This document shows positions 27,601 to 35,892 of a stretch of DNA of 64,000 nucleotides, piece by piece (positions within the stretch are counted from its first letter, which is position 1; each line of letters opens with the position of its first letter). The translations under genes and the position numbers were made by a program. Source of the stretch: UBA5336 sp964415675 (GTDB lineage: Bacteria; Pseudomonadota; Alphaproteobacteria; Caulobacterales; Hyphomonadaceae); assembly GCA_964415675.1 (NCBI GenBank), contig CAYQBG010000001.1, positions 186,001 to 250,000 on the forward strand, written 5' to 3'. The notes under the pieces were generated by a model. It was not told the origin of the DNA, did not search any database, and saw only the letters and a list, made by a program, of their open reading frames with translations.

Positions 27601-29419
27601 CGAAATTCGACGAGATTCCATCGATATCGATGGGCTCGCCCTCTCGCGTGCGCATTGACAGGGCATGGACCCAATAAGTGTCCGGGGCATCGTCTGCAGG
27701 CTTTTCATGGGGCCGGATCGGATATCCGGTCTCGAACTCCACAAACAGGCCCATATGCTCGAATACCGGCACGCATTGCGACAAGGGGATAGAGCCCTTC
27801 CGCGTATAGATCTTCGCACGGATGACATGTTCGCCATCGGCTTCAAGGCGGTAAGCGCGCAGGCGCACCGGCCAGGCATCGCTCAGACGCGCCATCTGGC
27901 GCACATCCTCGATGGCTTCGCCGGGTTCGAACGCCTCACGATACGCCGCATTGAACGCGCCGCGAAAGCACAGCGCCCCGGCCGATGCCTCTTCGTCAAG
28001 ACCGGACCGGGCAATTGCGCCGCGAAACGCCTCATCCCATGTGCGTGCCGCCTGCGCGATCGCAGCTTCAAGCGTTTCATGATCAGGATCAGGATGGCCC
28101 GGCTCAAGGCGGACATGATAGGTGACGCGCGCCATCGGCCCGGCGTCGAAACGTGGCTTGAAATCGGTCACCTCGCCCTCGAACGCCTCTTCGAGCAGAT
28201 GGGTGATCCGCAACCTCAGCGCCGTGTCATAGGCCTCGCGCGGGACAAACACGATCGCCGTCACGAACCGGTCGAACTCGTCACACCGCAGGAACAGGCG
28301 CGTGCGCGGACGCCCGACAAGGCGCAACGCGCCGAGCAACATGGGTGTCAGCGTCTCGCTGTCGGTCTGCAACAACTCATCACGCGGCCAGGTCTCCAGC
28401 AGATTGGCCAGCGCCTTCTCGCTATGGCCGCCGCGATTGGCGCCAGACGCCTCGATCACTTCACGCACGCGCCGCCGGATAAGCGGGATGGAGCGCGCCG
28501 TTTCGTCATAAGCATCGGCGGTGAAAAGGCCGAGGAACCTTGTTTCGCCACAGACCCGACCTGCCCCGTCATAATGTTTGATCCCGACATAATCAGCATG
28601 CACTCGCCGGTGTACCCGGCTCTCCATTGTGGACTTGGCAATTATCAGCGGATCGGGACGCTGCAGGAACGCGCCGATTTCCGGCGTCAGAACGGCTGGC
28701 TCGCTGGAGCGTTGCAGAACGTTGAGGTCTTCGTCGCGCAGGAGACCAAGATTGGACCCCCCGACCATCTCCGGTTCTTCCGGAAGGACATGCCCCTCAT
28801 CGTTGCGCACGAATTCATAGGTGCGCTTGCCGAGAAAAACGAAATGATCGCTCTCCAGCCATTTCAGGAAATCGAGCGCATCCTGGCGCCGCTCGGCATC
28901 GAGATGGCTTTCGCGGGCGAGCCGTTCGATCTCGTCAGCCATCGCCGCGCGCATGCCATGGAAATCCGCAACCGCCACAGACACGTCGCGCAAGGTGGCG
29001 CGCGCGCCGGCCTCAAGCGCTTCGGATTCCGCCTCGGTCAGCACCGGCAGGTGGATCTGGATCGTCGACAGGCGCTCGCCGTCCGCCATGGTCAGGATCG
29101 GATGGAACAGGGTGAGCACTTCCAGTCCCTGGGCCGAACATTCATTGAGAAGTGAATCGACCAGGAACGGCATGTCCGGCCCGGCCGATTCAAGGACCCA
29201 GCGCCCCAGCGGGCGACCATCACCACTTTCAACAGCGCGGACGCGCACATTCGCTGTGCCGCCGATGCGTTCGGCCTCGACAAGGTCCCAAAGACCGGCC
29301 GCGAGCCCCTCTACATCACCCGCGTCCAGCCCGGAAACATCCTCATTCCGAGCTTCGCGATGATACTGGGTGAAAAATTGTTCTTTCGGCTCGATACCGG
29401 CAAGATCGTCCGCAGACAT
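24683..29419 (-). CDS. gdhZ: NAD-dependent glutamate dehydrogenase, large (GdhZ-type)
   Basis: A 1,578-residue enzyme that deaminates glutamate to 2-oxoglutarate with NAD+, feeding the TCA cycle. The first 700 residues are the ACT-like regulatory region of this class (DMPFLVDSLLNE, HFVFLGKRTYEF), the catalytic domain includes RGGLRWSDRRDDFRTEVLG, the active-site lysine segment VPVGSKGGFF and AADKGTATFSDIANEI, and the NAD-binding part has GIGDMGGDVFGNGM. Length agrees with Caulobacter GdhZ. The start at 29419 follows AGGGTGGCCTC; an upstream in-frame start would add 35 unconserved residues. It is convergent with the lyase operon, with 14 bases between stops. Confidence 0.95.
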   Translation of the reverse strand: MSADDLAGIEPKEQFFTQYHREARNEDVSGLDAGDVEGLAAGLWDLVEAERIGGTANVRVRAVESGDGRPLGRWVLESAGPDMPFLVDSLLNECSAQGLEVLTLFHPILTMADGERLSTIQIHLPVLTEAESEALEAGARATLRDVSVAVADFHGMRAAMADEIERLARESHLDAERRQDALDFLKWLESDHFVFLGKRTYEFVRNDEGHVLPEEPEMVGGSNLGLLRDEDLNVLQRSSEPAVLTPEIGAFLQRPDPLIIAKSTMESRVHRRVHADYVGIKHYDGAGRVCGETRFLGLFTADAYDETARSIPLIRRRVREVIEASGANRGGHSEKALANLLETWPRDELLQTDSETLTPMLLGALRLVGRPRTRLFLRCDEFDRFVTAIVFVPREAYDTALRLRITHLLEEAFEGEVTDFKPRFDAGPMARVTYHVRLEPGHPDPDHETLEAAIAQAARTWDEAFRGAIARSGLDEEASAGALCFRGAFNAAYREAFEPGEAIEDVRQMARLSDAWPVRLRAYRLEADGEHVIRAKIYTRKGSIPLSQCVPVFEHMGLFVEFETGYPIRPHEKPADDAPDTYWVHALSMRTREGEPIDIDGISSNFEDAFVAIWRGQAEDDGFNRLVLTVGATWHQAALIRALSAYRKQSGMDPARLTQIEALNAHPDLTRAILSLFAYRFDPALELSLDARQARCTQIRADIEDALESVAALDEDRVIRRIADLVMALQRTNFYQRTADGSRREAISFKIDSGEVEELPEPRPYREIFVASPRVEGVHCRFGPVARGGLRWSDRRDDFRTEVLGLVKAQQVKNAVIVPVGSKGGFFPKQLPVQGSREAVRDGGIAAYRQFITSLLDLTDNLVDGDVLHPQDTVVWDGDDPYLVVAADKGTATFSDIANEISEAHGFWLGDAFASGGSAGYDHKKMGITARGAWEAVKRHFREKGKDIQSEPFTVIGIGDMGGDVFGNGMLLSKQIRLLAAFNHLHVFIDPDPQDPERLWEERKRLFDMPRSSWADYDKALISEGGGIFERSAKSITLSAQIKALANLSADRVTPNELIHALLKADGELLWFGGIGTYVKSREESHGDVGDRANDSIRVDARELGVEVIGEGANLGMTQAARIEFALAGGRVNSDAIDNSAGVDSSDHEVNIKILASEAIRRGALPRGERNLLLAEMTEDVAAHVLRHNYAQTGALTLAESQAGQDHDALERAMTGLEELGVLNRTLEGLPDTSEMNRRRDARQPLTRPELAVILAWSKITLFDDIVASDLPDDPAFERALAAYFPPAIRKYDEAMQAHRLKREIIATILANRILDTGGPAFLLRLREATNHDNACITRAFEVARALLSIDKFEIALQDLDSQVPEETLTSMRADATQALSRASEYFCAHDLREPVGDLISRYEDPVNRFKASLRETASSHAAARIERRARALMASKVPEPLARWCGAIGYFAQGLALVPVAEETCRPMNDVANAYFTIGDQLRLDRLRVSAEEAITEADYWDRVATRRLIDDLLAQQIEATRSALHVGGPQDWLEQRETHRAELTHRLQQLSSGHGWSFSRFTLAADAVRRFMHAEV

Positions 29420-29726
29420 GAGGCCACCCTGGATTCGACTTATCTCAGCGCAGCCTAACCGTGCTTGGGCTTGGGGACAATTCGCGGCCGCATCGCGTGC
29501 GCGTGCAAAATCTGTGAACCGCAATCAAAATGGGCCCGCCAGACGGGGACGTGTCCAGCGGGCCCGGGTACAGGCCTCATCCGCAGGCTGGGTGGGGGGA
29601 CGCACGCGGAGGCCTGACTTTTGCCGCAAAGCCCAAGCTTCGCGAAAACATTGTGCCTCGCTTATGTATGATCTGCGTCACGGACGCAAGTAAAAAAACC
29701 GTCACAGACGCGTAGCGTGTGTTCGT
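29420..29726. other. Intergenic region upstream of gdhZ with two inverted repeats
   Basis: This 307-base gap lies between the start of gdhZ and the stop of the AI-2E-type gene, both on the minus strand. GGGCCCGC (29532-29539) pairs with GCGGGCCC (29558-29565); on the minus strand this hairpin is followed by CATTTTG and could end the upstream transcript. A second palindrome, CAGGCCTC (29571-29578) with GAGGCCTG (29609-29616), is nested with CGC/GCG pairs and leaves a loop with six consecutive C on the minus strand. No protein-coding content is visible. Confidence 0.5.
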
Positions 29727-30821
29727 TCATTTTGCCAGCCCTCCCCGTGAAATTTCGAATCGCGGGCGCCCGTTGGATGACAAAAGAATCGCTACCCACC
29801 GCGTCGATTTGGACTGTGCGCACAAGATCATGATCAGGACGGTCAGCGGGGCGGACAGGAACATGCCCGGAATGCCCCAGATCGCGCCCCAGAGCGCGAG
29901 AGACAAGAGGACGACAAGCGCCGATATGTTCAGCGAATCGCCCATCATTCGCGGCTGGACAAAATTCCCGATGGCAAATTGCCAGAAACTGACCATGCCG
30001 AACACAATGGCGGCATACAGATAGCTGTCGCGCAGCGGCTCGGTCGGCAGCCACCCCGGCAGGTCAGGCTGGACCAGGGCAAAAAGGGGTGGCACGAGCG
30101 CTGCCACAATCGAACCCAGCGTCGGAATATAGTTGAGCACGAAGATCAGGGCCGAGAGGAACAGCGCATTCTCGACGCCCAGAACGCGCAATGACCCGTA
30201 AGTCAGCAGGGTGATCATCGCCGAGATGACAGTCTGCGTCCAGAGATAGGTCTCAATTCCGCGCCGCGCGGCCTCGCCGACCTCACGCGCCCGGTTGCGC
30301 CGTTCGCGCCCGATGAAGATCCGGTCCAGCTTGCGTGACCAGTTCGCCTGCGCCAGGAACAGGAATGCGATATAGATCGCTATCAGGACGAGGTCCGAAG
30401 ACAGGGCGCCGACCTCATTGGCAATCATCGCGGCAAAACGCTGGCCGCGCTCATTGAACAGAAGCTCGGTCAGTGTGGGCGCGTTCTCCATTCCGAGCAC
30501 GCCATAAACGTCCCCGATCAGCTGGTTGATCCGTCGCTCATAATCGGCCGAATGGGCGCCGCCAAACTGGGCGATTCCCTGCGCCATCATCGCGACGAAA
30601 GCCAGGAAACCACCCAGCACGACCAGAATCGCCAGCCCCCGCGCCCAGCCGCGGCGGATCCAGCCAACCCGCTCGGAAATGATGTTCGCAAACCCCTCGA
30701 TGATAAGGAAAAGGAACACGGCCAGAGCGAACGGCGCCATGATGGACCGGCCGAGATACAGCAGTGCGATTATCACACCGGTCGCGATGATCCATATGCC
30801 TGTGCGGCTCGCAGTATCCAT
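29727..30821 (-). CDS. AI-2E family transporter
   Basis: A 364-residue inner-membrane protein with seven or eight hydrophobic segments, of the AI-2E/PerM permease family. Characteristic parts are the first helix pair (YLGRSIMAPFALAVFLFLIIEG), a long amphipathic periplasmic stretch (about residues 75-150), and the C-terminal block with NYIPTLGSIVAALVPP and GNFVQPRMMGDSLN. Members export small molecules or act as Na+/H+ antiporters; autoinducer export is proved for few. Start at 30821 follows CGAGGGATC. A longer frame of 72 codons upstream overlaps the peroxiredoxin end and is not conserved. Confidence 0.88.
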   Translation of the reverse strand: MDTASRTGIWIIATGVIIALLYLGRSIMAPFALAVFLFLIIEGFANIISERVGWIRRGWARGLAILVVLGGFLAFVAMMAQGIAQFGGAHSADYERRINQLIGDVYGVLGMENAPTLTELLFNERGQRFAAMIANEVGALSSDLVLIAIYIAFLFLAQANWSRKLDRIFIGRERRNRAREVGEAARRGIETYLWTQTVISAMITLLTYGSLRVLGVENALFLSALIFVLNYIPTLGSIVAALVPPLFALVQPDLPGWLPTEPLRDSYLYAAIVFGMVSFWQFAIGNFVQPRMMGDSLNISALVVLLSLALWGAIWGIPGMFLSAPLTVLIMILCAQSKSTRWVAILLSSNGRPRFEISRGGLAK

Positions 30822-30975
30822 GATCCCTCGCCTCTTCTTTGCGGCGCGCGCGAGAGTGCGTTCCGCCGGCGAGAGCGTCAAGCATGCCCAGCCCCCGGCA
30901 CAGTTGGCCAGAACAGGATCCAGCCAACCCTGATTCCGCGTCAGGACTGACTGAACCTGCAAATTCCCTGTCGGC

Positions 30976-31458
30976 TCAGAGCTGGCCGAGCAGATAGTCG
31001 GCGCTTGAAACCTTGAATTCCGGGCCGTCCTCGACATTCACTTCGCTGACAACGCCATCCTTGACGATCATCGAATAGCGCTGCGAGCGCTGGCCCATGC
31101 CGAAGCCGGACGCATCCAGTTCCAGGCCAAGCGCGCTGGCAAACGCACCATTGCCATCGGCCAGCATGCGCACCTTGCCACCGGCGCCGGCCTGCTCGCC
31201 CCAGGCACCCATGACGAACACGTCATTGACAGAGGTGCAGACAATTTCATCGACACCCTTCGACTTGAGTTCGGCTTCCTTATCGACAAAACCGGGAAGG
31301 TGTTTGGCAGAACAGGTCGGGGTAAAGGCACCGGGCACGGCGAACAGGGCCACCGTCTTGCCGGAAAAGACATCCGCGCTGGACCGCGGCTGGGGGCCGT
31401 CGGGGGTCATCTCCATGAAAGTGGCGTCCGGGAGTTTGTCTCCGGGCTGAATAGGCAT
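30976..31458 (-). CDS. Peroxiredoxin, Prx5/AhpE-like (1-Cys or glutaredoxin-dependent)
   Basis: A 160-residue thiol peroxidase that reduces hydrogen peroxide and organic peroxides in the cytoplasm. The peroxidatic cysteine is Cys49 in PGAFTPTCSAKHLPGF, the Prx5-type version of the active site; a conserved Arg lies in GQRSQRYSMIVKDG. No obvious C-terminal resolving cysteine is present, so glutathione or glutaredoxin is the likely reductant. The start at 31458 is supported by GAGGAGATGCGAC; 28 upstream codons are discarded. It is divergent from algH. Confidence 0.92.
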   Translation of the reverse strand: MPIQPGDKLPDATFMEMTPDGPQPRSSADVFSGKTVALFAVPGAFTPTCSAKHLPGFVDKEAELKSKGVDEIVCTSVNDVFVMGAWGEQAGAGGKVRMLADGNGAFASALGLELDASGFGMGQRSQRYSMIVKDGVVSEVNVEDGPEFKVSSADYLLGQL

Positions 31459-31598
31459 GTCGCATCTCCTCATATTTCGCGCTGCCTCGCCTAGATGGGC
31501 ACCTTGCACCGGTCTGGCAACGGGGCCATCGCCTCTTGTCAAATGCCCGCGTTTGGATCAGCCTTCAGTCAGTAGAACGGACAAACGCAGTGCAAGAG

Positions 31599-32159
31599 AT
31601 GGATACCAGCCTGACAGGACAATTGCTCATCGCGATGCCGAGCATTGGCGACCAGCGTTTTTCCCGGTCTGTGATCCTCGTCTGCGCCCATACCGACGAG
31701 TTTGCCATGGGCCTCGTCCTCAACAAGCCGATGGACGGGCTGAAGCTGCCTGATCTTCTCGACCAGCTCGACATACCGATGACGATCGCCGTGCCCAATA
31801 GCGAGGTCCTTGATGGCGGGCCGGTCGGCACGGATCGCGGTTTTGTGCTCCATTCGGGTGACTATCAGTGCGAGGGCGCCACGATGGATGTCGCCGATAA
31901 TGTCTATCTGACGGCCACGCGCGACGTGCTCCACGCCATCGCCACCGATGCGGCGCCGACCCAGTCGATCCTTGCGCTCGGTTATTCCGGCTGGGGCCCC
32001 GGGCAGCTGGAAATGGAAATTCGCGAGAATGCCTGGATTATCGGCGAGCCCGATCCCGACCTGCTGTATGGCAGCGACCATGAGCTGAAATGGGATCGCG
32101 CGCTTGACGCTATAGGCGTGTCCTCCGGGCGGCTGCAATCCTCACCGGGCCGGGCCTGA
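31599..32159 (+). CDS. algH: YqgE/AlgH family protein
   Basis: A 186-residue cytoplasmic protein of the widely conserved YqgE/AlgH family, equal in length to E. coli YqgE. It starts MDTSLTGQLLIAMPSIGDQRFS, and has VLNKPMDGLKLPDLLDQL, a GGPVGTDRGFVLHS segment and the C-terminal LGYSGWGPGQLEMEI, all family hallmarks. AlgH was first named for a role in alginate regulation in Pseudomonas, but its molecular function is not settled. A GTG three codons earlier (31590) is an alternative start. It overlaps the convergent EAL gene by 18 bases. Confidence 0.93.
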   Translation: MDTSLTGQLLIAMPSIGDQRFSRSVILVCAHTDEFAMGLVLNKPMDGLKLPDLLDQLDIPMTIAVPNSEVLDGGPVGTDRGFVLHSGDYQCEGATMDVADNVYLTATRDVLHAIATDAAPTQSILALGYSGWGPGQLEMEIRENAWIIGEPDPDLLYGSDHELKWDRALDAIGVSSGRLQSSPGRA

Positions 32160-33185
32160 TCCGGGCTGAGCCAGACGTTCGCAACAGCGCTGGAACCCCA
32201 TCGGCCGGCCAAAGGCGAACCCCTGGACCTGGTCAAACCCGATCTCGGCCAGCGCATCGGCCTGCCGCGCAATTTCGACCCCCTCCGCCGTCACCCGCAT
32301 GCCCAGCCGGTGTGCGAGCTCTGTCACAGATTCCAGGATCGCTCGCGTTCTCGGCTCGCCGCTACGACAGGTCAGCCCATGATCAATCTTGAGCCCGTCC
32401 GCCGGCAGGTCCGCGAGCCAGGCGAAAGAGGAGTGCCCCGTCCCGAAATCGTCAAGGACCAGCCCGGCCCCGGCAGCCTTGATCCGATGGGCCGCATTCA
32501 GCGCCGAATCGGCATCACGCAGCGCCGCTTGTTCGGTCAGCTCGATCTTCAGTGCGCCCGGCGCAAGGTCATGGCCATCGATCAGTGTGGCAATCAGGTC
32601 CGGAAGGCCGGGTTCTTCAAGGTCCCGCCCGGTCAAATTGACATGCACGAAAAGGTCACCACGTCCGGTCTGAGCCTGCCATGCCGCGAGCGCATCGGCC
32701 GCTTTCAGCAGCATGTTGAGCGCCAGCCCGTCATCGTCGAAGCGCCCCGTCACCTCGCCCCGCCAGCGCGCCAGCGCCTCAAATCCAACCACAGGATGAC
32801 CCGGCGAAAGCGCGATGATCGGCTGATAGACCGGGTCGAGCTCAGGGCCGGGCTCGGCCTGTGCGCCTGGCGCGGCACCGGGCGCCTCATCGGACAGGAT
32901 GAGCCCCTGAGCCTTGCCCGTGCTAAGAAAAGCGCCCACCAGCTGCACCCGGCGCCCATCCGACAGGCGCAAGGCACAATTGACGCTGACATCGCCGCCA
33001 TCGAGGCTGCGCTCCAGCCGCTGACGGCTCAGCCCGTCCATCAGGCTTGCGAATCCCTCAGGCGACCAGTTGCCCTTTAGATCGCGCACCGGGGAGCCGG
33101 GCGGCACCTGGAAATCGAGACGGCGTATCCCACCGTCCCAGCTCCAGCGCCCTTCACAGGCCTGATGGCGACTGACATCGCTCAA
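32142..33185 (-). CDS. EAL-domain cyclic-di-GMP phosphodiesterase
   Basis: A 347-residue soluble protein. Residues 1-110 form an N-terminal part that looks like a PAS-like sensor (CALRLSDGRRVQLVGAFL) and end in an Ala/Pro linker; the EAL domain fills the rest. Catalytic motifs are kept: EAL at 136-138 (GFEALARW), the N in HVNLTGRDL, IELTE, LDDFGTGHSSF, LKIDH and VTAEGVE, then QGFAFGRP. An active c-di-GMP phosphodiesterase is therefore expected, which would lower c-di-GMP and favour motility. There is no GGDEF domain. Its start overlaps the acetyltransferase stop by 4 bases, so it may be the last gene of the thrC block. Confidence 0.9.
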   Translation of the reverse strand: MSDVSRHQACEGRWSWDGGIRRLDFQVPPGSPVRDLKGNWSPEGFASLMDGLSRQRLERSLDGGDVSVNCALRLSDGRRVQLVGAFLSTGKAQGLILSDEAPGAAPGAQAEPGPELDPVYQPIIALSPGHPVVGFEALARWRGEVTGRFDDDGLALNMLLKAADALAAWQAQTGRGDLFVHVNLTGRDLEEPGLPDLIATLIDGHDLAPGALKIELTEQAALRDADSALNAAHRIKAAGAGLVLDDFGTGHSSFAWLADLPADGLKIDHGLTCRSGEPRTRAILESVTELAHRLGMRVTAEGVEIARQADALAEIGFDQVQGFAFGRPMGFQRCCERLAQPGSGPAR

Positions 33186-33751
33186 TTCACATCATCGCCT
33201 GCAAGCCGTCCATACAGGACATGGTCGCGCCGGCGCCCTCCTATTTCCAGATACCCTCTCGCAAACCCTTCCTCGCGAAACCCGGTAGATTCCAGCACAC
33301 GCCGCGAGCGGGCATTTTCAGGAAGCGTGGCCGCATCCAGTCGGGCTAGCCCGAGACTTTGAAAGCACCAGTCACAAACCGCCAGGACGGCTTCGCGCAT
33401 GAATCCCTGCCCGAGGGCATTCTCCCCCAGCCAGTAGCCGAGCGAACCGGACCCGGCTGCGCCGCGCCGGACATTCGTGACCGATACGCCGCCAAGAACG
33501 CATTCTTCGCTGCGCCGAAAGGCCAGGAAGACATAAGCCCGATCATTACGCCATCCGGCGCGCCAGGCGCGCAACCGCCGGTTCCAGTCGTCCCGGCTCA
33601 GCGCATCGCGCGGCCAGCGCGGTTCCCACGGTTCCAGATGGTCGCGTGAACAGTCCCGGACATCTCGCCAGGCCTCATAATCGGATCGCTGAGGCGCACG
33701 GATGACAAGACGGCCGGTGTCGATCCTTGTCTGTCCGGCCACTGTCAGCAT
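33182..33751 (-). CDS. GNAT family N-acetyltransferase (RimJ/RimL-like)
   Basis: A 189-residue acetyltransferase of the RimJ/RimL/SpeG branch, which transfers acetyl from acetyl-CoA to an amino group. The N-terminal TGRLVIRAPQRSDYEAW is typical; GSLGYWLGENALGQGFMREA carries the acetyl-CoA-binding loop, and the C-terminal block reads ARLDAATLPENARSRRVLESTGF with the conserved Asn. Its ATG overlaps the threonine synthase stop as TAATG, so it is translationally coupled to thrC. The acceptor may be a ribosomal protein N-terminus or a small amine; sequence does not tell. Confidence 0.9.
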   Translation of the reverse strand: MLTVAGQTRIDTGRLVIRAPQRSDYEAWRDVRDCSRDHLEPWEPRWPRDALSRDDWNRRLRAWRAGWRNDRAYVFLAFRRSEECVLGGVSVTNVRRGAAGSGSLGYWLGENALGQGFMREAVLAVCDWCFQSLGLARLDAATLPENARSRRVLESTGFREEGFARGYLEIGGRRRDHVLYGRLAGDDVN

Positions 33752-35136
33752 TACAACACGCCCGCAGCGTGTTCGATCGCCCTGCGCACGGCGCCGGGAT
33801 CGTTTGCGATAACTTCATAGACCTCACCGGCCTCAAGAAGCGCGCCGCAGCGTTCGGGCAAGGCTGGCCGGCGCCCGGTCGTCGTCTCCACCGTTTCGGG
33901 GAATTTCGCGGCATGGGCCGTGGCGAGAAGGACTTGTGTGACACCCGCGCGCCTGTGCTCGCGTGCGGCCGCCATTCCGACCGCCGTATGCGGACAGACA
34001 AGCCAGCCGGTCTCATCCGAAATCGCCGCCAGTTCCTCGCCAGTGCGCTGCGAACTCACGCTCATCGCCTTCAGCCCCATACAACCGAGCGGGCCGCGCA
34101 AGCGCTGGGGAAGCTCCACCTCTCCGGCCTGGGCGAATGTGCCATACAGCCCTGACACCAGGTCGCTGTCGCGCCCGCAGGCTTCGAAGATCACTCGCTC
34201 CAGATTGCTGGGCACGGTAATGTCCATTGCCGGGCTTGGCGTGGCCAGAGCCGGCGTCCGCCGCATGATGCCTCTGACCAGCGCATCTTCAAGCGCGCGG
34301 TTCTCATTAACCCCGCAGACGATTTCCAGACCGTTCAACAGCCCGCATCGCGCGGCCACATAGCCGGCCAGCGCATCGCCCATATTCCCGCTGGGAACAA
34401 TGAATTGCAGGGGCCGGTCGGCGCCGAGTGCCGCCTGCGCACGGGCATAATAGACTGATTGCGCCGCAATCCGGGCCCAGTTGATGGAATTGACGCCGGA
34501 CAGACGCACACGGGAAGCAAAATCCCGGTCGGCAAACATCTGTTTCACCATGGCCTGGCAATCGTCAAAATCACCCTCGACCGCGAGATTGGTGACATTA
34601 TCTGCCCCGGTCGTCGTCATGAACAGGCGCTGGACCGGCGATATCCGCTCATGGGGATGCAGGATCACGAGACGCACCCGCTCCAGCCCCGCAAAGGCTG
34701 CCGCCGCAGCCCCGCCAGTGTCACCGCTCGTCGCGCAGACGATTGTCATTGTCTCGCCGCGCGCCGCGAGCGCATGGTCATAAAGTCGGCCGATGAACTG
34801 CATCGCCACATCCTTGAAGGCGAGTGTCGGGCCGACATGCAGCTCCATCATCCAGCGATCCGGGCCGATCTCGACCAGCGGAGCCACGCTGTGATGGGAG
34901 AAGCCCGAATAGGCCTCTGCGCAGAGCCTCCGCATATTTGCGGCGTTCACAGTTTCACCGGCGAACGCGCCGAGGATCCGCGCGGCCGTATCGACATACG
35001 CCTCGCCCGGCACCGGGCGGGCGATGGATGGATAGGTTTCGGGGACGAACAGACCGCCATCGGGCGCCAGGCCAGCCAGGCAGGCTTCGAGGAAATCGAC
35101 CGGCTCGGCGCCGCCACGGGTCGAGATATATCTCAA
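33751..35136 (-). CDS. thrC: Threonine synthase
   Basis: A 461-residue PLP enzyme that converts O-phosphohomoserine to threonine. It starts MRYISTRGGAEPVDFLEA, the usual N-terminus for the proteobacterial class, and binds PLP at Lys108 in GPTLAFKDVAMQF; ATSGDTGGAAAAAFAG provides the phosphate-binding loop and VPSGNMGDALAGY follows. Length matches the family. The start overlaps the SURF1 stop by 4 bases, so thrC is part of the long cytochrome oxidase transcription unit, an arrangement known from Caulobacter and its relatives. It overlaps the acetyltransferase by one base. Confidence 0.96.
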   Translation of the reverse strand: MRYISTRGGAEPVDFLEACLAGLAPDGGLFVPETYPSIARPVPGEAYVDTAARILGAFAGETVNAANMRRLCAEAYSGFSHHSVAPLVEIGPDRWMMELHVGPTLAFKDVAMQFIGRLYDHALAARGETMTIVCATSGDTGGAAAAAFAGLERVRLVILHPHERISPVQRLFMTTTGADNVTNLAVEGDFDDCQAMVKQMFADRDFASRVRLSGVNSINWARIAAQSVYYARAQAALGADRPLQFIVPSGNMGDALAGYVAARCGLLNGLEIVCGVNENRALEDALVRGIMRRTPALATPSPAMDITVPSNLERVIFEACGRDSDLVSGLYGTFAQAGEVELPQRLRGPLGCMGLKAMSVSSQRTGEELAAISDETGWLVCPHTAVGMAAAREHRRAGVTQVLLATAHAAKFPETVETTTGRRPALPERCGALLEAGEVYEVIANDPGAVRRAIEHAAGVL

Positions 35137-35822
35137 CGCTTACTCCCGAATATCAGCCGTCCACGCGAGTGATGATAGGCGAAATACACGCCCAGCAGCG
35201 CCAGGGCGAGCCCCCACCATGTCATAGCATAGCCCAAATGGCGTGCCGGCGGCAAAGGATCGATCGGTTCCGGCGCAGCATAGGGATTGGCAGTCACACG
35301 CGAGCGGCTCGGATCGTCCGCCGACACGACGGTCATCTCCACCGGCTCGACCACCGGCGCACTCTCGCCCTGCCAGCCCCACCGCGATTGCATACCCGCT
35401 GCGTCAAAGACATACCAGCTATTCTCTTCCGGCCGGTTGCGTGCGCTCTGACGGGAATTGGTGCGCTCGAACACTCGCGCGGCCTCAAAGTCAATGCGCT
35501 GCGGTATGGGTGCCGGCAGGCGCGGGCGTGGCCCTCCGCTGGCCTCGACCATGGCCATGACGCGCTCCCCCGTTCCGGCGATCCGGCCCGGCGCATAATG
35601 GCGCCACACCGCTTCGCCGTCAGAGATGCCATAGACCGACTGGAAGAGCGGCTCGATCGCAGTCTCGACCTCGACGCTGACCCGCTCAACCGGGAGGCCG
35701 GGCGCGACATCGCCCTCCAGCTTCTGGGCATAGCGCCCATACTGCCACTGGCCGAGCCACAGAAGGATGGCCAGGCTGGCAAGCGTGAACAGGGTAAGCA
35801 CTGGGAGCGGGCGAAAACGCAT
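35133..35822 (-). CDS. SURF1 family cytochrome oxidase assembly protein
   Basis: A 229-residue inner-membrane protein with two transmembrane helices, at about residues 7-24 and 200-218, and a large periplasmic loop between them. SURF1/Shy1 proteins help insert heme a into COX1. Family features are FLLWLGQWQ-like residues in the first helix region (LLWLGQWQYGRYAQKLE), RIAGTGERVMAM, NRPEENSWYVFD and the C-terminal HLGYAMTWWGLALALLGVY. It follows ctaE by 70 bases and overlaps thrC by 4. Confidence 0.9.
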   Translation of the reverse strand: MRFRPLPVLTLFTLASLAILLWLGQWQYGRYAQKLEGDVAPGLPVERVSVEVETAIEPLFQSVYGISDGEAVWRHYAPGRIAGTGERVMAMVEASGGPRPRLPAPIPQRIDFEAARVFERTNSRQSARNRPEENSWYVFDAAGMQSRWGWQGESAPVVEPVEMTVVSADDPSRSRVTANPYAAPEPIDPLPPARHLGYAMTWWGLALALLGVYFAYHHSRGRLIFGSKR

Positions 35823-35892
35823 ATGAGGGATCCACTGGGACCAGAACCGGGCGGATCAAACGGCCGCCCGGCCCGGGCTGTCAGGGAAATCC

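Noticed and set aside
25424..29155. Long plus-strand open frames (359 and 496 codons) opposite gdhZ
   Set aside because: Antisense shadows of a well-recognised gene; no ribosome-binding site or motif.
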